Assembly: GCF_039534975.1 (NCBI RefSeq)
Contig: NZ_BAAAWH010000001.1
Coordinates: forward strand, 1,612,001-1,676,000
Direction: 5' to 3'
Source: Microbacterium terregens
Lineage (GTDB): Bacteria; Actinomycetota; Actinomycetes; Actinomycetales; Microbacteriaceae
DNA: 64,000 bases
Positions 33,245-41,535 of the stretch are shown here, in pieces; position 1 is the stretch's first letter; every line of letters begins with the position of its first letter. Both the position numbers and the translations under genes were made by a program. The notes below the pieces were generated by a model that was not told the DNA's origin, did no database searches, and saw only the letters and a list, made by a program, of their open reading frames with translations.

Positions 33245-33581
33245 CGGTTGCCCACCAGCGCAGGGAGGACACGACCGGCGCTCGCAAGCCGGTCGTCGTC
33301 TGGCGCAACGCTGTGGCTCGCCGTCCAGTCTCGACCAGATTGCTTCGCCGACTCGGGTTCACCGGCCCCTGTTGGGCTCCTTAGTTTTGCGTTAGCTTTC
33401 GGGCCTCAGCTCGCGGGCGAAGTCTGCTCTGTGATCGACTGGGCGGGAGGAAGTCATGAACCTGGCTCTGGGGGGCCGGGGTTTCTCTTCTGTGCAACTG
33501 GTGGAGCCACAGCCCAAGGCGGTGTCTTCAAAAGCGCCGGCGGGATCCTAGGCCAAATCTTGGGCACCGCCACCGGCATGT

Positions 33582-33602
33582 CTGTCCCCCGATAGGGGAC
33601 AG
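33582..33602. other. Perfect 8-bp inverted repeat
   Basis: CTGTCCCC (33582-33589), the 5-base loop CGATA, and GGGGACAG (33595-33602). It could be a transcript hairpin or a protein-binding site. It lies in a gene-free stretch, so the function is unknown. Confidence 0.5.
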
Positions 33603-33696
33603 GGATGAACCCCAACGTATGACGAAAGGCGCCCTGCGTCCGTCCACCCGAAGGAGGGGCGCGGGTCGTTTCTCCCGCATCTTGCAAAGGCCAGGC

Positions 33697-33734
33697 GCCC
33701 TGCGTTTTCTCACCGGGGGGTGAGAACGCAGGGC
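33697..33734 (-). terminator. Terminator of the DHA2 pump gene
   Basis: GCCCTGCGTT...TCTCACC (33697-33714) pairs with GGTGAGAACGCAGGGC (33719-33734), about 16 pairs with a 2-base bulge and a 4-base loop. On the minus strand it follows the pump stop by 55 bases. Confidence 0.75.
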
Positions 33735-33789
33735 GTCTCTTTCATCGACCACTACGCGCGGCGAGGCTGGCGGACGCGTTCACCGTGCT

Positions 33790-35217
33790 TCATCGGCGCT
33801 GCTCATCGGCAGATGCCGCTGACTCCGCGCGGCCGGGCAGGAAGCCGGCGACGATGGTGCCTGCGACGGCGACGACGACCAGGGAGGCCATGGCCAGCGC
33901 GTACCCGTCGGAGGGTCCGGCGACGTTCAGGGCGAGGACGGTTCCGACGATGGCCGTGCCGAAGCTGGAACCGAGGTTGGAGATGCTGCGCGAGAGTCCG
34001 GAGATCTCACCCTGCTGTTCCTCAGGGAACGCGGACTGCACGACGTTCACGCTCGGTGTGAGCATGATGCCGAGCCCGAGCCCGATCGCGAGAAGGCCCG
34101 GCGCGAAGGGCCATGCGCCGGGGACGGCGCCGACCAGCAGCAGCATGATCAGGCCGATGCCGGTGACGACGAAGCCCACCATGATGAGGGAGCGTTGGGC
34201 GAACTTCTTGACGAGTGCGCCGGCGGAGAGAGAGGACACCAGGATGCCGAAGGTGGCGGCGCTGAAGATGACTCCGGTCTCGATCGCGTCGTACTGACGG
34301 ACGACCTGTAGGTGGCTGGCGACGAGCATAGAGGTGCCCATCAGAAGCAGCCATTGGAAGTTCTGTGTTACCAGCGCCAGGTTGGAGATGCGGCTGCGGA
34401 ACAGGGAGGTCGACAGGAGCGGCTCGCGTCCAGTCCGCTCCAGTCGCCGCACCCACCAGAAGAAGAGGGCGATGACGCCGGCTCCGACGAGCATGAGCCC
34501 GATGCAGAGCCACAGGTTGTTGTCGGCGGCGAGGATGCCCAGAACGAAGACGATCAGGCCGAGCCCCGACAGTATCGCGCCGACGATGTCATAGGGTCGG
34601 TTCCGTTCGGGTGGGCGGGGATCCTTCAACCGCAGGGCAAGGATCAGAATGATCACGATGATGAGCGCCTGGAAACCGAACGCGGCCCGCCAGCTCAGTG
34701 CTGCGGTGATCCATCCGCCGATCAGGGGCCCAGTGGCCGCGCCGATGCCCCCGGCGGCGCTGACGATGCCGAATGCCCGAACCCGTGCAGCGAGCCCCGT
34801 CCAGTACATGGTGACCAGGATGTAGACGGGCGGGATGAGCAGCGCCGTGCCCGCGCCCTCCAGGATCGAGTTGCCCAGGATGAGAATGCCCAGCCCGGGG
34901 GAGAGGGCACTCATGATCGCGCCGACGCCGTAAACAGCGAGCCCCAGGATGAAGCAGAACTTCCGCCCGAGCTGCACGGTCAGCTTGCCGAAGGGGATCA
35001 TCAGTGCCGCCATCACGAGCAGGAACAGCGTGATGGAGATCTGAATGCCCTGCACGGTCGTGTCCAGATCGCGGCTCATGTCGTTGAGCATCACGTTCAT
35101 GTTCGAGCCGGCGAACGAGCAGATGAACTGCGCCAGCGCCAACGGCACCAGCGCCCACCTCGCGGTGGTCGTACTCCCCGTTTCAGCGGGCGATGCCACG
35201 GGATTACCGGACTTCAT
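33790..35217 (-). CDS. MFS multidrug efflux transporter, DHA2-like
   Basis: A 475-residue exporter with 12-14 helices. It has FGKLTVQLGRKFCFI (motif A) between helices 2 and 3, GGIGAATGPLIGGWI (motif C) in helix 5, and a polar linker (LKDPRPPERNRPYD) in the middle. The first helix carries NMNVMLNDMSRDL where drug pumps have a conserved Asp. It begins with ATG at 35217 and ends at a strong terminator. The gene stands alone with no adjacent regulator. Substrates are unknown. Confidence 0.92.
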   Translation of the reverse strand: MKSGNPVASPAETGSTTTARWALVPLALAQFICSFAGSNMNVMLNDMSRDLDTTVQGIQISITLFLLVMAALMIPFGKLTVQLGRKFCFILGLAVYGVGAIMSALSPGLGILILGNSILEGAGTALLIPPVYILVTMYWTGLAARVRAFGIVSAAGGIGAATGPLIGGWITAALSWRAAFGFQALIIVIILILALRLKDPRPPERNRPYDIVGAILSGLGLIVFVLGILAADNNLWLCIGLMLVGAGVIALFFWWVRRLERTGREPLLSTSLFRSRISNLALVTQNFQWLLLMGTSMLVASHLQVVRQYDAIETGVIFSAATFGILVSSLSAGALVKKFAQRSLIMVGFVVTGIGLIMLLLVGAVPGAWPFAPGLLAIGLGLGIMLTPSVNVVQSAFPEEQQGEISGLSRSISNLGSSFGTAIVGTVLALNVAGPSDGYALAMASLVVVAVAGTIVAGFLPGRAESAASADEQRR

Positions 35218-35313
35218 CCATCTTCATGCGGAACCGCCCTTGCTCGCTGCAGCTCGATCGTAACGCCGCATCCGCATCGCGGGGTAGATCGATCCTTTGC
35301 TGCTGGCTTCGGC

Positions 35314-35832
35314 TCAGTCGGATTCGGCGGCTGCGGCCGCGCTGCCGTTCTCGACGCCCCGCTGGTGCACCTCGCGCATCTGGGCGTCGAACGGTGCAAC
35401 TGGCACGATGACGACGACTTCTGGCGCGACATCCGCGATCGGGATCGGCGTCACCGGACCGGTCGGCAGTCCCCACGCCGTCCGCCACTCGGCCAGCTGT
35501 GTGCCCGACGCGGCAGCGACGACGCGTCCCAATCCCGCCCACCCGTGGGCGGCTGCGCACATCGGGCAATGCTCGCCCGACGTGTAGACCGTCGATGCTG
35601 CGCGCTCGTCGGGGGTGAGGTGTGCGATCGCCCATCGCACCAGCGCCAATTCGGGATGCGCGGTCGGGTCGCGATCGGATCTCTCCCGGTTCATCGCCTC
35701 GGCCAGCACTGTTCCCGCCGCGTCGACGAGGACGGATCCGAAAGGAGCGTCGCCGTTCTCGAGCGCTCGCGTTGCAAGGTCGACGCAGCGCCGCAGGTAG
35801 CCCTCGTCGATGCCGGAGATGTCGGTGCTCAT
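35314..35832 (-). CDS. Nucleoside deaminase (guanine/cytosine deaminase-like)
   Basis: A 172-residue zinc deaminase of the cytidine/deoxycytidylate fold. Zinc site: His and catalytic Glu in TAHPELALVRWA, with Pro where many members have Ala, and two Cys in SGEHCPMCAAAH. A typical opening DLATRALENGDAPFGSVLVD precedes it. The layout is closest to guanine deaminase (GuaD-like) enzymes; exact substrate not assignable. AAAGGAG precedes the ATG at 35832. Confidence 0.9.
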   Translation of the reverse strand: MSTDISGIDEGYLRRCVDLATRALENGDAPFGSVLVDAAGTVLAEAMNRERSDRDPTAHPELALVRWAIAHLTPDERAASTVYTSGEHCPMCAAAHGWAGLGRVVAAASGTQLAEWRTAWGLPTGPVTPIPIADVAPEVVVIVPVAPFDAQMREVHQRGVENGSAAAAAESD

Positions 35833-36080
35833 CCTCGCACTCCTTTCGATCTGTTCAGGCGTCGGTTACGGCGTGCAGGTAGCGGCAGCACCTGCTCGAG
35901 GTTGGTGAGGGCGCGGGCGGCGGCGAGCTCGACCCCCGCGAGACCGGTGCACGCCGGCGGTCCGACCGGCACGGCGACGGCTTCCTCGTCGTCGCGTGAG
36001 GAGAGGCAGCTTGCCGCTGGCGGAACCGCGGTTCGCCACGGCGTACTCGAGTTCGCGCAGGCGGTGGCATCCGGGCCGAC

Positions 36081-36350
36081 CTACCAGACGGTGCCGCCGC
36101 CGACCGAGATCCCGGCCCAGGTGAGCGCAATGAAGATCGCGGCGAAAACAACGGGCGCGATGCCCTTGCCGCTGCGCGCGAGCCCCTTGAGGAGGGCGAT
36201 TACCGCGAGGATCGCAGCGACGATCGAGAGGCCACCGCCGAGGATCAGCCCGATGAACAGCGGGATGGGCATGAGCACGAGACCGGCCAGCGCGAACCAG
36301 AACGCGGCCCAGGCCGCCGGATTGGAGCGGCGTTCAGCGGAGGAAGACAT
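36081..36350 (-). CDS. DUF4190-like small membrane protein
   Basis: An 89-residue protein with an N-terminal polar stretch (SSSAERRSNPAA), then hydrophobic helices (WAAFWFALAGLVLMPIPLFIG, SIVAAILAVIALLKGL, IAPVVFAAIFIALTWAGI). The Gly-rich turn GLILGGGLSIVAAILAVIAL and the charged loop ARSGKG are typical of DUF4190 proteins, which have unknown function. The ATG at 36350 was chosen because the upstream frame is not protein-like. Confidence 0.75.
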   Translation of the reverse strand: MSSSAERRSNPAAWAAFWFALAGLVLMPIPLFIGLILGGGLSIVAAILAVIALLKGLARSGKGIAPVVFAAIFIALTWAGISVGGGTVW

Positions 36351-36832
36351 GGCTCCAGTATCTCGTGTCCGCGGTCCGCAGCTCGTGCGACGCCGCGCTG
36401 CAGCTCCTGCCGCAGCGTGCCCCGCCCAGCTCGGCAGCTTCCTCAACGGGACCGCACACTGATCGGGCGGGTAATTCGGGGAGGGTCTCGGGCGGACGTC
36501 ACGTGGAGGCGCGAGCATGGGTCGCCGAGCCGGGGCTGAACAGCTCGGACGAACTCGCGCTGGAGCGACTGGTTCGAACTAGACGGGCCGCAATGAATGG
36601 TCAACCCCGCCACCGCATGGATGCTCTACCCGGTACTCGCAGGACCGAGGAACGGACCTGACTCGAGACGGGACGCGGCGGGTCGCCGTGAGGATCCGCG
36701 CGGAAGCTGCATGGATTCCGTGAGGATCACAACCTCGACCTCCCGAGGCGGGTTGAATTCGAAGTCGTGTCGGGCATCCTCGACGCCCGCGTCACAGCAG
36801 TCGCGCGGTCACCCGTTCAGCAAGGAGCTCCC
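36351..36832. other. Region upstream of the kdp locus, no gene seen
   Basis: About 480 bases between the small membrane protein and the kdp leader peptide gene. I checked for a ydaO-type c-di-AMP riboswitch and for a KdpE-like inverted repeat and saw neither clearly. The kdp promoter must lie here or read through from further upstream. Confidence 0.4.
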
Positions 36833-36916
36833 GTGCTCGATGTCGTCTTCATCGCCGCTGCGATCGCGCTTGTCGCGTTTGTCGGCCTGATCGCGAAAGG
36901 GGCGGAGAAGCTGTGA
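36833..36916 (+). CDS. 27-residue membrane peptide upstream of kdpF
   Basis: A 27-residue GTG-started peptide, one membrane helix (VFIAAAIALVAFVGLIA) ending in KGAEKL. It has a good AAGGAG site and its stop overlaps the kdpF start (GTGA), so it is translationally coupled to the Kdp operon. Similar short hydrophobic peptides precede kdpF in other actinobacteria as far as I recall. It may be a second KdpF-like small subunit or a translational leader. Confidence 0.7.
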   Translation: MLDVVFIAAAIALVAFVGLIAKGAEKL

Positions 36917-36999
36917 TCTTCTCTGTCCTGGCCGCGGCTCTCGCCGTCGCCGCCATCGTCTACCTCGTGATCGCGCTCGTGCGACCAGAAAAGTTCTGA
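36913..36999 (+). CDS. kdpF: KdpF, small subunit of the K+-transporting ATPase
   Basis: A 28-residue single-helix peptide with the family ending ALVRPEKF. KdpF stabilises the KdpABC complex in the membrane. It overlaps the upstream peptide gene by four bases and is one base from kdpA. Confidence 0.9.
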   Translation: MIFSVLAAALAVAAIVYLVIALVRPEKF

Positions 37000-37000
37000 C

Positions 37001-38683
37001 ATGGATGCCGCACAGATCTGGTTCGCGGTCCTCCAAATCGCGACCGTCGTCCTTGTCCTGGCGCTGCTGTACCGTCCGCTCGGCGACTACATCGCACGGA
37101 TCTACACCACCCATAAGCACCTCGCCGTCGAACGAGGCACCTACCGGCTCATCGGGGTTGACCCGAGGTCGGAGCAGACCTGGCAGGCGTATCTCCGCGC
37201 TGTGCTGTTGTTCTCGCTCATCGGCATCCTCTTCGTGTACGCCGTACAGCGGCTACAGCAGTTCCTGCCCTATGCGCTCGGGCTGCCCGCACCCAGCGAA
37301 CACCTCTCGTTCAACACCGCGATCTCCTTCGTCACCAACACGAACTGGCAGTCCTACTCGCCTGAACTCACTCTTGGATACACGGCACAGTTCGCCGCGC
37401 TGGCGGTACAGAACTTCGTCTCAGCCGCAGTCGGCATCGCCGTCGCCATCGCGTTGGTGCGCGGGTTCGCCTATCGCCGGTCGGGCACGATCGGCAACTT
37501 CTGGGTCGACCTCGTCCGCGGCACCTATCGGCTGCTGCTGCCCCTCTCCGTGATCGCCGCGGTCGCGCTGATCATCGGCGGCGTCGTGCAGAACCTCAAC
37601 GGCTTCACCGACGCCAGCACCCTTGCGGGTGCCACCCAGTCGATCCCCGGCGGCCCGGTCGCATCCCAAGAGGCGATCAAACTGCTGGGCACCAACGGTG
37701 GCGGGTTCTACAACGTCAACTCGGCGCACCCGTTCGAGAATCCCACGCCGTGGACGAACCTGTTCGAGGTTCTTCTCATGCTGGTGATTCCCTTCTCGTT
37801 GCCGCGCGCGTTCGGCAAGATCGTCGGCGATCACCGGCAGGGATACACCATCCTCGGTGTGATGGCCGGCATCTTCCTCGTCTCGGTGATCGTCGGCACC
37901 TGGCTGGAAGCGTCCGTGGGAGGCATGGCCACACAGCTGGCCGGCGGTGCCATGGAAGGCAAAGAGGTCAGATACGGGATCGCTGCCTCTGCTCTGTTCA
38001 ACGCCACCTCTACACTCACCTCGACCGGCGCGGTCAACTCCATGCTCGACAGCTACACCCCGCTGGGCGGGATGCTGCCGATGCTGAACATCATGCTCGG
38101 TGAGATCGCGCCAGGTGGGGTGGGATCCGGGTTGTACGGGATGCTGATCCTCGCCGTGATCGCAGTGTTCGTCGGTGGCCTCCTCATCGGCCGCACCCCC
38201 GAGTATCTGGGGAAGAAGATCGGGCCGCGCGAAATCAAACTCGCCAGCCTCTACATCCTCATCACACCGACATTGGTGCTCGCGTTCACCGCGCTCAGCT
38301 TCGCCATCCCTGCGGTCCGCTCCGACGTGGAGTCGACGTCGATCTGGAACCCAGGTGTCCACGGTCTCAGCGAGGTGCTCTATGCGTTCACGTCCGCGGC
38401 CAACAACAACGGATCAGCGTTCGCCGGACTCACGGCGAACACGCCGTGGTTCAACACTGCGCTGGGTGTCGCGATGCTCCTGGGCCGACTGATCCCGATC
38501 GTCTTCGTCCTGGCTCTGGCCGGGTCCCTCGCCGCGCAGGACAAGGTGCCCAGCTCGGCCGGCACACTGCCGACCGAGCGCCCACAGTTCGCGGGACTCC
38601 TGGCCGGCGTCGCGGTCATCCTCACCGCACTCACCTACTTCCCGGTCCTCGTTCTGGGGCCTCTCGCTGAAGGACTCGTCTGA
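37001..38683 (+). CDS. kdpA: KdpA, K+-binding channel-like subunit
   Basis: A 560-residue membrane subunit with ten or so helices and four pseudo-repeats each containing a selectivity-filter-like loop. [34 protein letters not shown] and [13 protein letters not shown] are conserved filter regions. It selects K+ in the high-affinity KdpFABC pump. Its ATG follows the kdpF stop directly (TGACATG). Length matches the family. Confidence 0.97.
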   Translation: MDAAQIWFAVLQIATVVLVLALLYRPLGDYIARIYTTHKHLAVERGTYRLIGVDPRSEQTWQAYLRAVLLFSLIGILFVYAVQRLQQFLPYALGLPAPSEHLSFNTAISFVTNTNWQSYSPELTLGYTAQFAALAVQNFVSAAVGIAVAIALVRGFAYRRSGTIGNFWVDLVRGTYRLLLPLSVIAAVALIIGGVVQNLNGFTDASTLAGATQSIPGGPVASQEAIKLLGTNGGGFYNVNSAHPFENPTPWTNLFEVLLMLVIPFSLPRAFGKIVGDHRQGYTILGVMAGIFLVSVIVGTWLEASVGGMATQLAGGAMEGKEVRYGIAASALFNATSTLTSTGAVNSMLDSYTPLGGMLPMLNIMLGEIAPGGVGSGLYGMLILAVIAVFVGGLLIGRTPEYLGKKIGPREIKLASLYILITPTLVLAFTALSFAIPAVRSDVESTSIWNPGVHGLSEVLYAFTSAANNNGSAFAGLTANTPWFNTALGVAMLLGRLIPIVFVLALAGSLAAQDKVPSSAGTLPTERPQFAGLLAGVAVILTALTYFPVLVLGPLAEGLV

Positions 38684-38685
38684 TC

Positions 38686-40839
38686 ATGTCCACCACATCC
38701 CTCACCCTCACCGAACAGCAGACACATCGCCCGCATCGCGCTCCGCAACGGGCGTTCAGCGCCGATCAGATCGTCGAAGCGCTGCCTGCGGCGCTGCGCA
38801 AACTCAACCCGGCCGCGCAGTGGCGAAACCCCGTCATGTTCTTGGTTTGGGTGGGCGCTGCACTGACCACCCTGATAGCGATCGCTGAACCATTCCTCGG
38901 CGGTCCAGAGGATTCCGGCGGCACCGCGGTTCCTTTCGGGTTCACCTGGGGCATTGCTATCTGGTTGTGGCTGACCGTGTTCTTCGCGAACGTCGCCGAA
39001 GCGGTTGCGGAAGGTCGCGGCAAGGCGCAGGCGGCCACTCTGCGTAGAACCCGGACAGCAACCCTTGCGCGCCGTGTCATCTCCTACGACCCGAAGCGGG
39101 ACCCGTCGGCGGCGGGCGCGCAGATCCAGGAGGTGGCGTCGGCCGACCTGGGTTTGGGAGATGTGGTGCTGGTCGAGGCCGGACAGCTGATTCCCGGTGA
39201 CGGGGACATCGTGCATGGCATCGCGACCGTGGATGAGTCGGCTATCACGGGCGAATCCGCCCCGGTGGTCCGGGAGTCCGGAGGTGACCGCAGCGCCGTC
39301 ACCGGCGGCACCCGCGTGCTCAGCGACCGCATCGTCGTGCAGATCACGTCCAAGCCGGGCGAGACGTTCGTTGATCGGATGATCGCGCTCGTTGAGGGTG
39401 CGTCCCGCCAGCGCACCCCGAACGAGATCGCATTGAACATCCTCCTGGCAAGCCTGTCGATCGTATTCGTCGCCGTGGTTCTCGTGCTGAACCCGATCGC
39501 GTCCTACGCGGCATCCCCGGTGTCCATCCCTGTGCTGGTTGCGCTGCTGGTCTGCCTGATCCCGACAACGATCGGCGCGCTGCTCTCAGCGATCGGTATC
39601 GCCGGGATGGACCGTCTCGTGCAGCGCAACGTGCTGGCGATGTCAGGTCGTGCGGTTGAAGCCGCCGGCGATGTGACCACGCTGCTGCTCGACAAGACCG
39701 GGACGATCACGTACGGCAACCGCCGCGCCTCTGCATTTGTGCCGCTGCCGGATGTCAGCGCAGCGGATCTCATCCGCGCTGCGTCGCTGTCCTCGCTGGT
39801 CGACCCGACCCCTGAGGGCACGTCGGTGGTGGAACTCGCGGCGGCTCAGGGTGTTGTGGCGGAGATGCCGCGCGGTGCCGAGTCGGTCCCGTTCACCGCG
39901 CAGACCCGGATGAGCGGGCTGGACCTGCCCGATGGCACCCGGGTGCGTAAGGGTGCGGGATCCGCGGTGATGGCATGGCTGGAAGCGGAGGGCGCTGCTG
40001 TTCCGACCACGTCTCGCGAGCAACTGATCAGCGAGACCGACGCGATCGCCGAATCCGGAGGCACCCCACTGGTGGTGGCCACTCTTACCGACGGCGTGAG
40101 CACCGTACTGGGTGTGATCCACCTGAAGGACATCGTCAAGGACGGGCTGCGGGAACGATTCGGCGAGTTGCGTGCCATGGGCATCCGTACCGTGATGATC
40201 ACCGGCGACAACCCGCTCACCGCGAAGGCGATCGCCGCCGAGGCGGGTGTGGACGACTATCTTGCCGAGGCCACCCCCGAAGACAAGCTGGCACTCATCC
40301 GTAAGGAGCAAGAAGGCGGGAACCTGGTTGCGATGACCGGAGACGGCACCAACGACGCCCCCGCCCTGGCGCAGGCCGATGTCGGGGTGGCGATGAACAC
40401 CGGGACATCGGCCGCGAAAGAGGCCGGCAACATGGTCGACCTCGACTCAGATCCGACGAAGCTGATTGACATCGTCCGCATTGGAAAGCAACTTCTGATC
40501 ACCCGAGGGGCGCTCACGACCTTCTCGCTTGCCAACGACATTGCGAAGTACTTCGCGATCATCCCGGCAATGTTCATGGGCATCTTCCCTGGGCTGGCGG
40601 CGCTGAACGTGATGGGCCTGTCTTCACCGGCATCCGCGGTGACCAGCGCCATCATCTTCAATGCGATCGTCATCATCGTGCTCATCCCCCTCGCCCTCCG
40701 CGGGGTGAAGTACCGCGCGGCGAGCGCCTCGAAGATCCTCAGCCGCAACCTGCTCATATACGGCGTCGGCGGCGTGATCGCTCCGTTCATCGGCATCAAA
40801 CTCATCGACCTCGCCGTCAGCCTGATCCCGGGCTTCTGA
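38686..40839 (+). CDS. kdpB: KdpB, P-type ATPase subunit
   Basis: A 717-residue type IA P-type ATPase with phosphorylation site [10 protein letters not shown] (Asp336), the dephosphorylation motif TGES (ITGESAPVV) that also carries the Ser used for inhibitory phosphorylation in E. coli, and [18 protein letters not shown] in the hinge. ATP hydrolysis here drives K+ uptake through KdpA. About 20 N-terminal residues before the conserved part are polar and Gln/His-rich. It starts two bases after kdpA. Confidence 0.97.
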   Translation: MSTTSLTLTEQQTHRPHRAPQRAFSADQIVEALPAALRKLNPAAQWRNPVMFLVWVGAALTTLIAIAEPFLGGPEDSGGTAVPFGFTWGIAIWLWLTVFFANVAEAVAEGRGKAQAATLRRTRTATLARRVISYDPKRDPSAAGAQIQEVASADLGLGDVVLVEAGQLIPGDGDIVHGIATVDESAITGESAPVVRESGGDRSAVTGGTRVLSDRIVVQITSKPGETFVDRMIALVEGASRQRTPNEIALNILLASLSIVFVAVVLVLNPIASYAASPVSIPVLVALLVCLIPTTIGALLSAIGIAGMDRLVQRNVLAMSGRAVEAAGDVTTLLLDKTGTITYGNRRASAFVPLPDVSAADLIRAASLSSLVDPTPEGTSVVELAAAQGVVAEMPRGAESVPFTAQTRMSGLDLPDGTRVRKGAGSAVMAWLEAEGAAVPTTSREQLISETDAIAESGGTPLVVATLTDGVSTVLGVIHLKDIVKDGLRERFGELRAMGIRTVMITGDNPLTAKAIAAEAGVDDYLAEATPEDKLALIRKEQEGGNLVAMTGDGTNDAPALAQADVGVAMNTGTSAAKEAGNMVDLDSDPTKLIDIVRIGKQLLITRGALTTFSLANDIAKYFAIIPAMFMGIFPGLAALNVMGLSSPASAVTSAIIFNAIVIIVLIPLALRGVKYRAASASKILSRNLLIYGVGGVIAPFIGIKLIDLAVSLIPGF

Positions 40840-40861
40840 GCCCCACCAAGGAGACTCTGCA

Positions 40862-41470
40862 ATGTCCACTACCCGCGCCACCCTGCGCACCACCGGCGTC
40901 GCTGTCCGCGCGATGCTCGTCTTCACCGTCGTTCTCGGCGTCGGCTACATGCTGCTGGTCACCGGGATCGGGCAACTCGCCCTTCCGTTCCAGGCAAACG
41001 GGTCACCGATCCGCTCCAGCGACGGGGGACTGGTCGGCTCCGCTCTCATCGGTCAGTCATTCACCGACGCCGATGGCGCCCCGCTGCCGGAGTACTTCCA
41101 GTCCCGCCCGTCCGCGGCCGGCGATGGGTACGACGGCGGCGCATCCAGCGGCTCCAACCTGGGACCCAACAACGACGACCTGATCGCCGCCGTCGCCGCA
41201 CGTCAGGCAAGGATCAGTGAACTGGACGGAGTAACGCTGCAGGAGATTCCGGCCGATGCCGTCACCGCGTCGGGGTCCGGGCTCGACCCCGACATCAGCC
41301 CCGGATACGCACTCCTGCAAGTGCCGCGCATCGCCACCGAACGCGGCATGGACGAGCAAGACGTTCGTGCCCTGGTCGAGAAGCACGTGCAGTCCCGCGA
41401 CCTCGGCTTCCTCGGCGAAGAACGAGTGAACGTGCTGCAGCTCAATCAAGCCCTGGACGCCGTCGGTTGA
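40862..41470 (+). CDS. kdpC: KdpC subunit
   Basis: A 202-residue periplasm-side subunit anchored by one N-terminal helix (AMLVFTVVLGVGYMLLVTGI). The family segments YFQSRPSAAG and SGSNLGPNN are present, followed by PADAVTASGSGLDPDISP. It stabilises the KdpABC complex and affects ATP affinity. AAGGAGA precedes its ATG, 22 bases after kdpB. Confidence 0.96.
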   Translation: MSTTRATLRTTGVAVRAMLVFTVVLGVGYMLLVTGIGQLALPFQANGSPIRSSDGGLVGSALIGQSFTDADGAPLPEYFQSRPSAAGDGYDGGASSGSNLGPNNDDLIAAVAARQARISELDGVTLQEIPADAVTASGSGLDPDISPGYALLQVPRIATERGMDEQDVRALVEKHVQSRDLGFLGEERVNVLQLNQALDAVG

Positions 41471-41535
41471 CGCCGGGGAACCACACCGACCCGGCAGTCG
41501 GGTCAGGATAGAAAGAGCATTGAGGAGGGTCGCAC

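Larger units (their letters stand above)
33245..33789. other. Intergenic stretch with hairpins, no gene seen
   Basis: About 545 bases with no credible coding frame. It contains a perfect 8-bp hairpin (33582-33602), the 13-base sequence AGGCGCCCTGCGT twice in direct orientation (33627-33639 and 33693-33705), and the terminator of the minus-strand pump gene. The direct repeat places two alternative left arms for the same right arm. Confidence 0.5.

Noticed and set aside
33248..33595. 115-codon plus-strand frame
   Set aside because: Overlaps the zinc-ribbon interval and hairpins, has low-complexity composition and no ribosome binding site.
35855..36075. Minus-strand frames between the deaminase and the DUF4190-like gene that look partly protein-like (LAGVELAAARALTNLEQVLP)
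   Set aside because: The credible stretch needs a frameshift, matches no family I know, and has no start; left as possible debris.
36560..36590. GGTTCGAAC T-loop-like sequence suggesting a tRNA
   Set aside because: The flanking bases cannot form a T-stem, and no acceptor or anticodon arm is present.
36351..36832. Possible ydaO (c-di-AMP) riboswitch before kdp
   Set aside because: None of the conserved core segments could be found on the plus strand.
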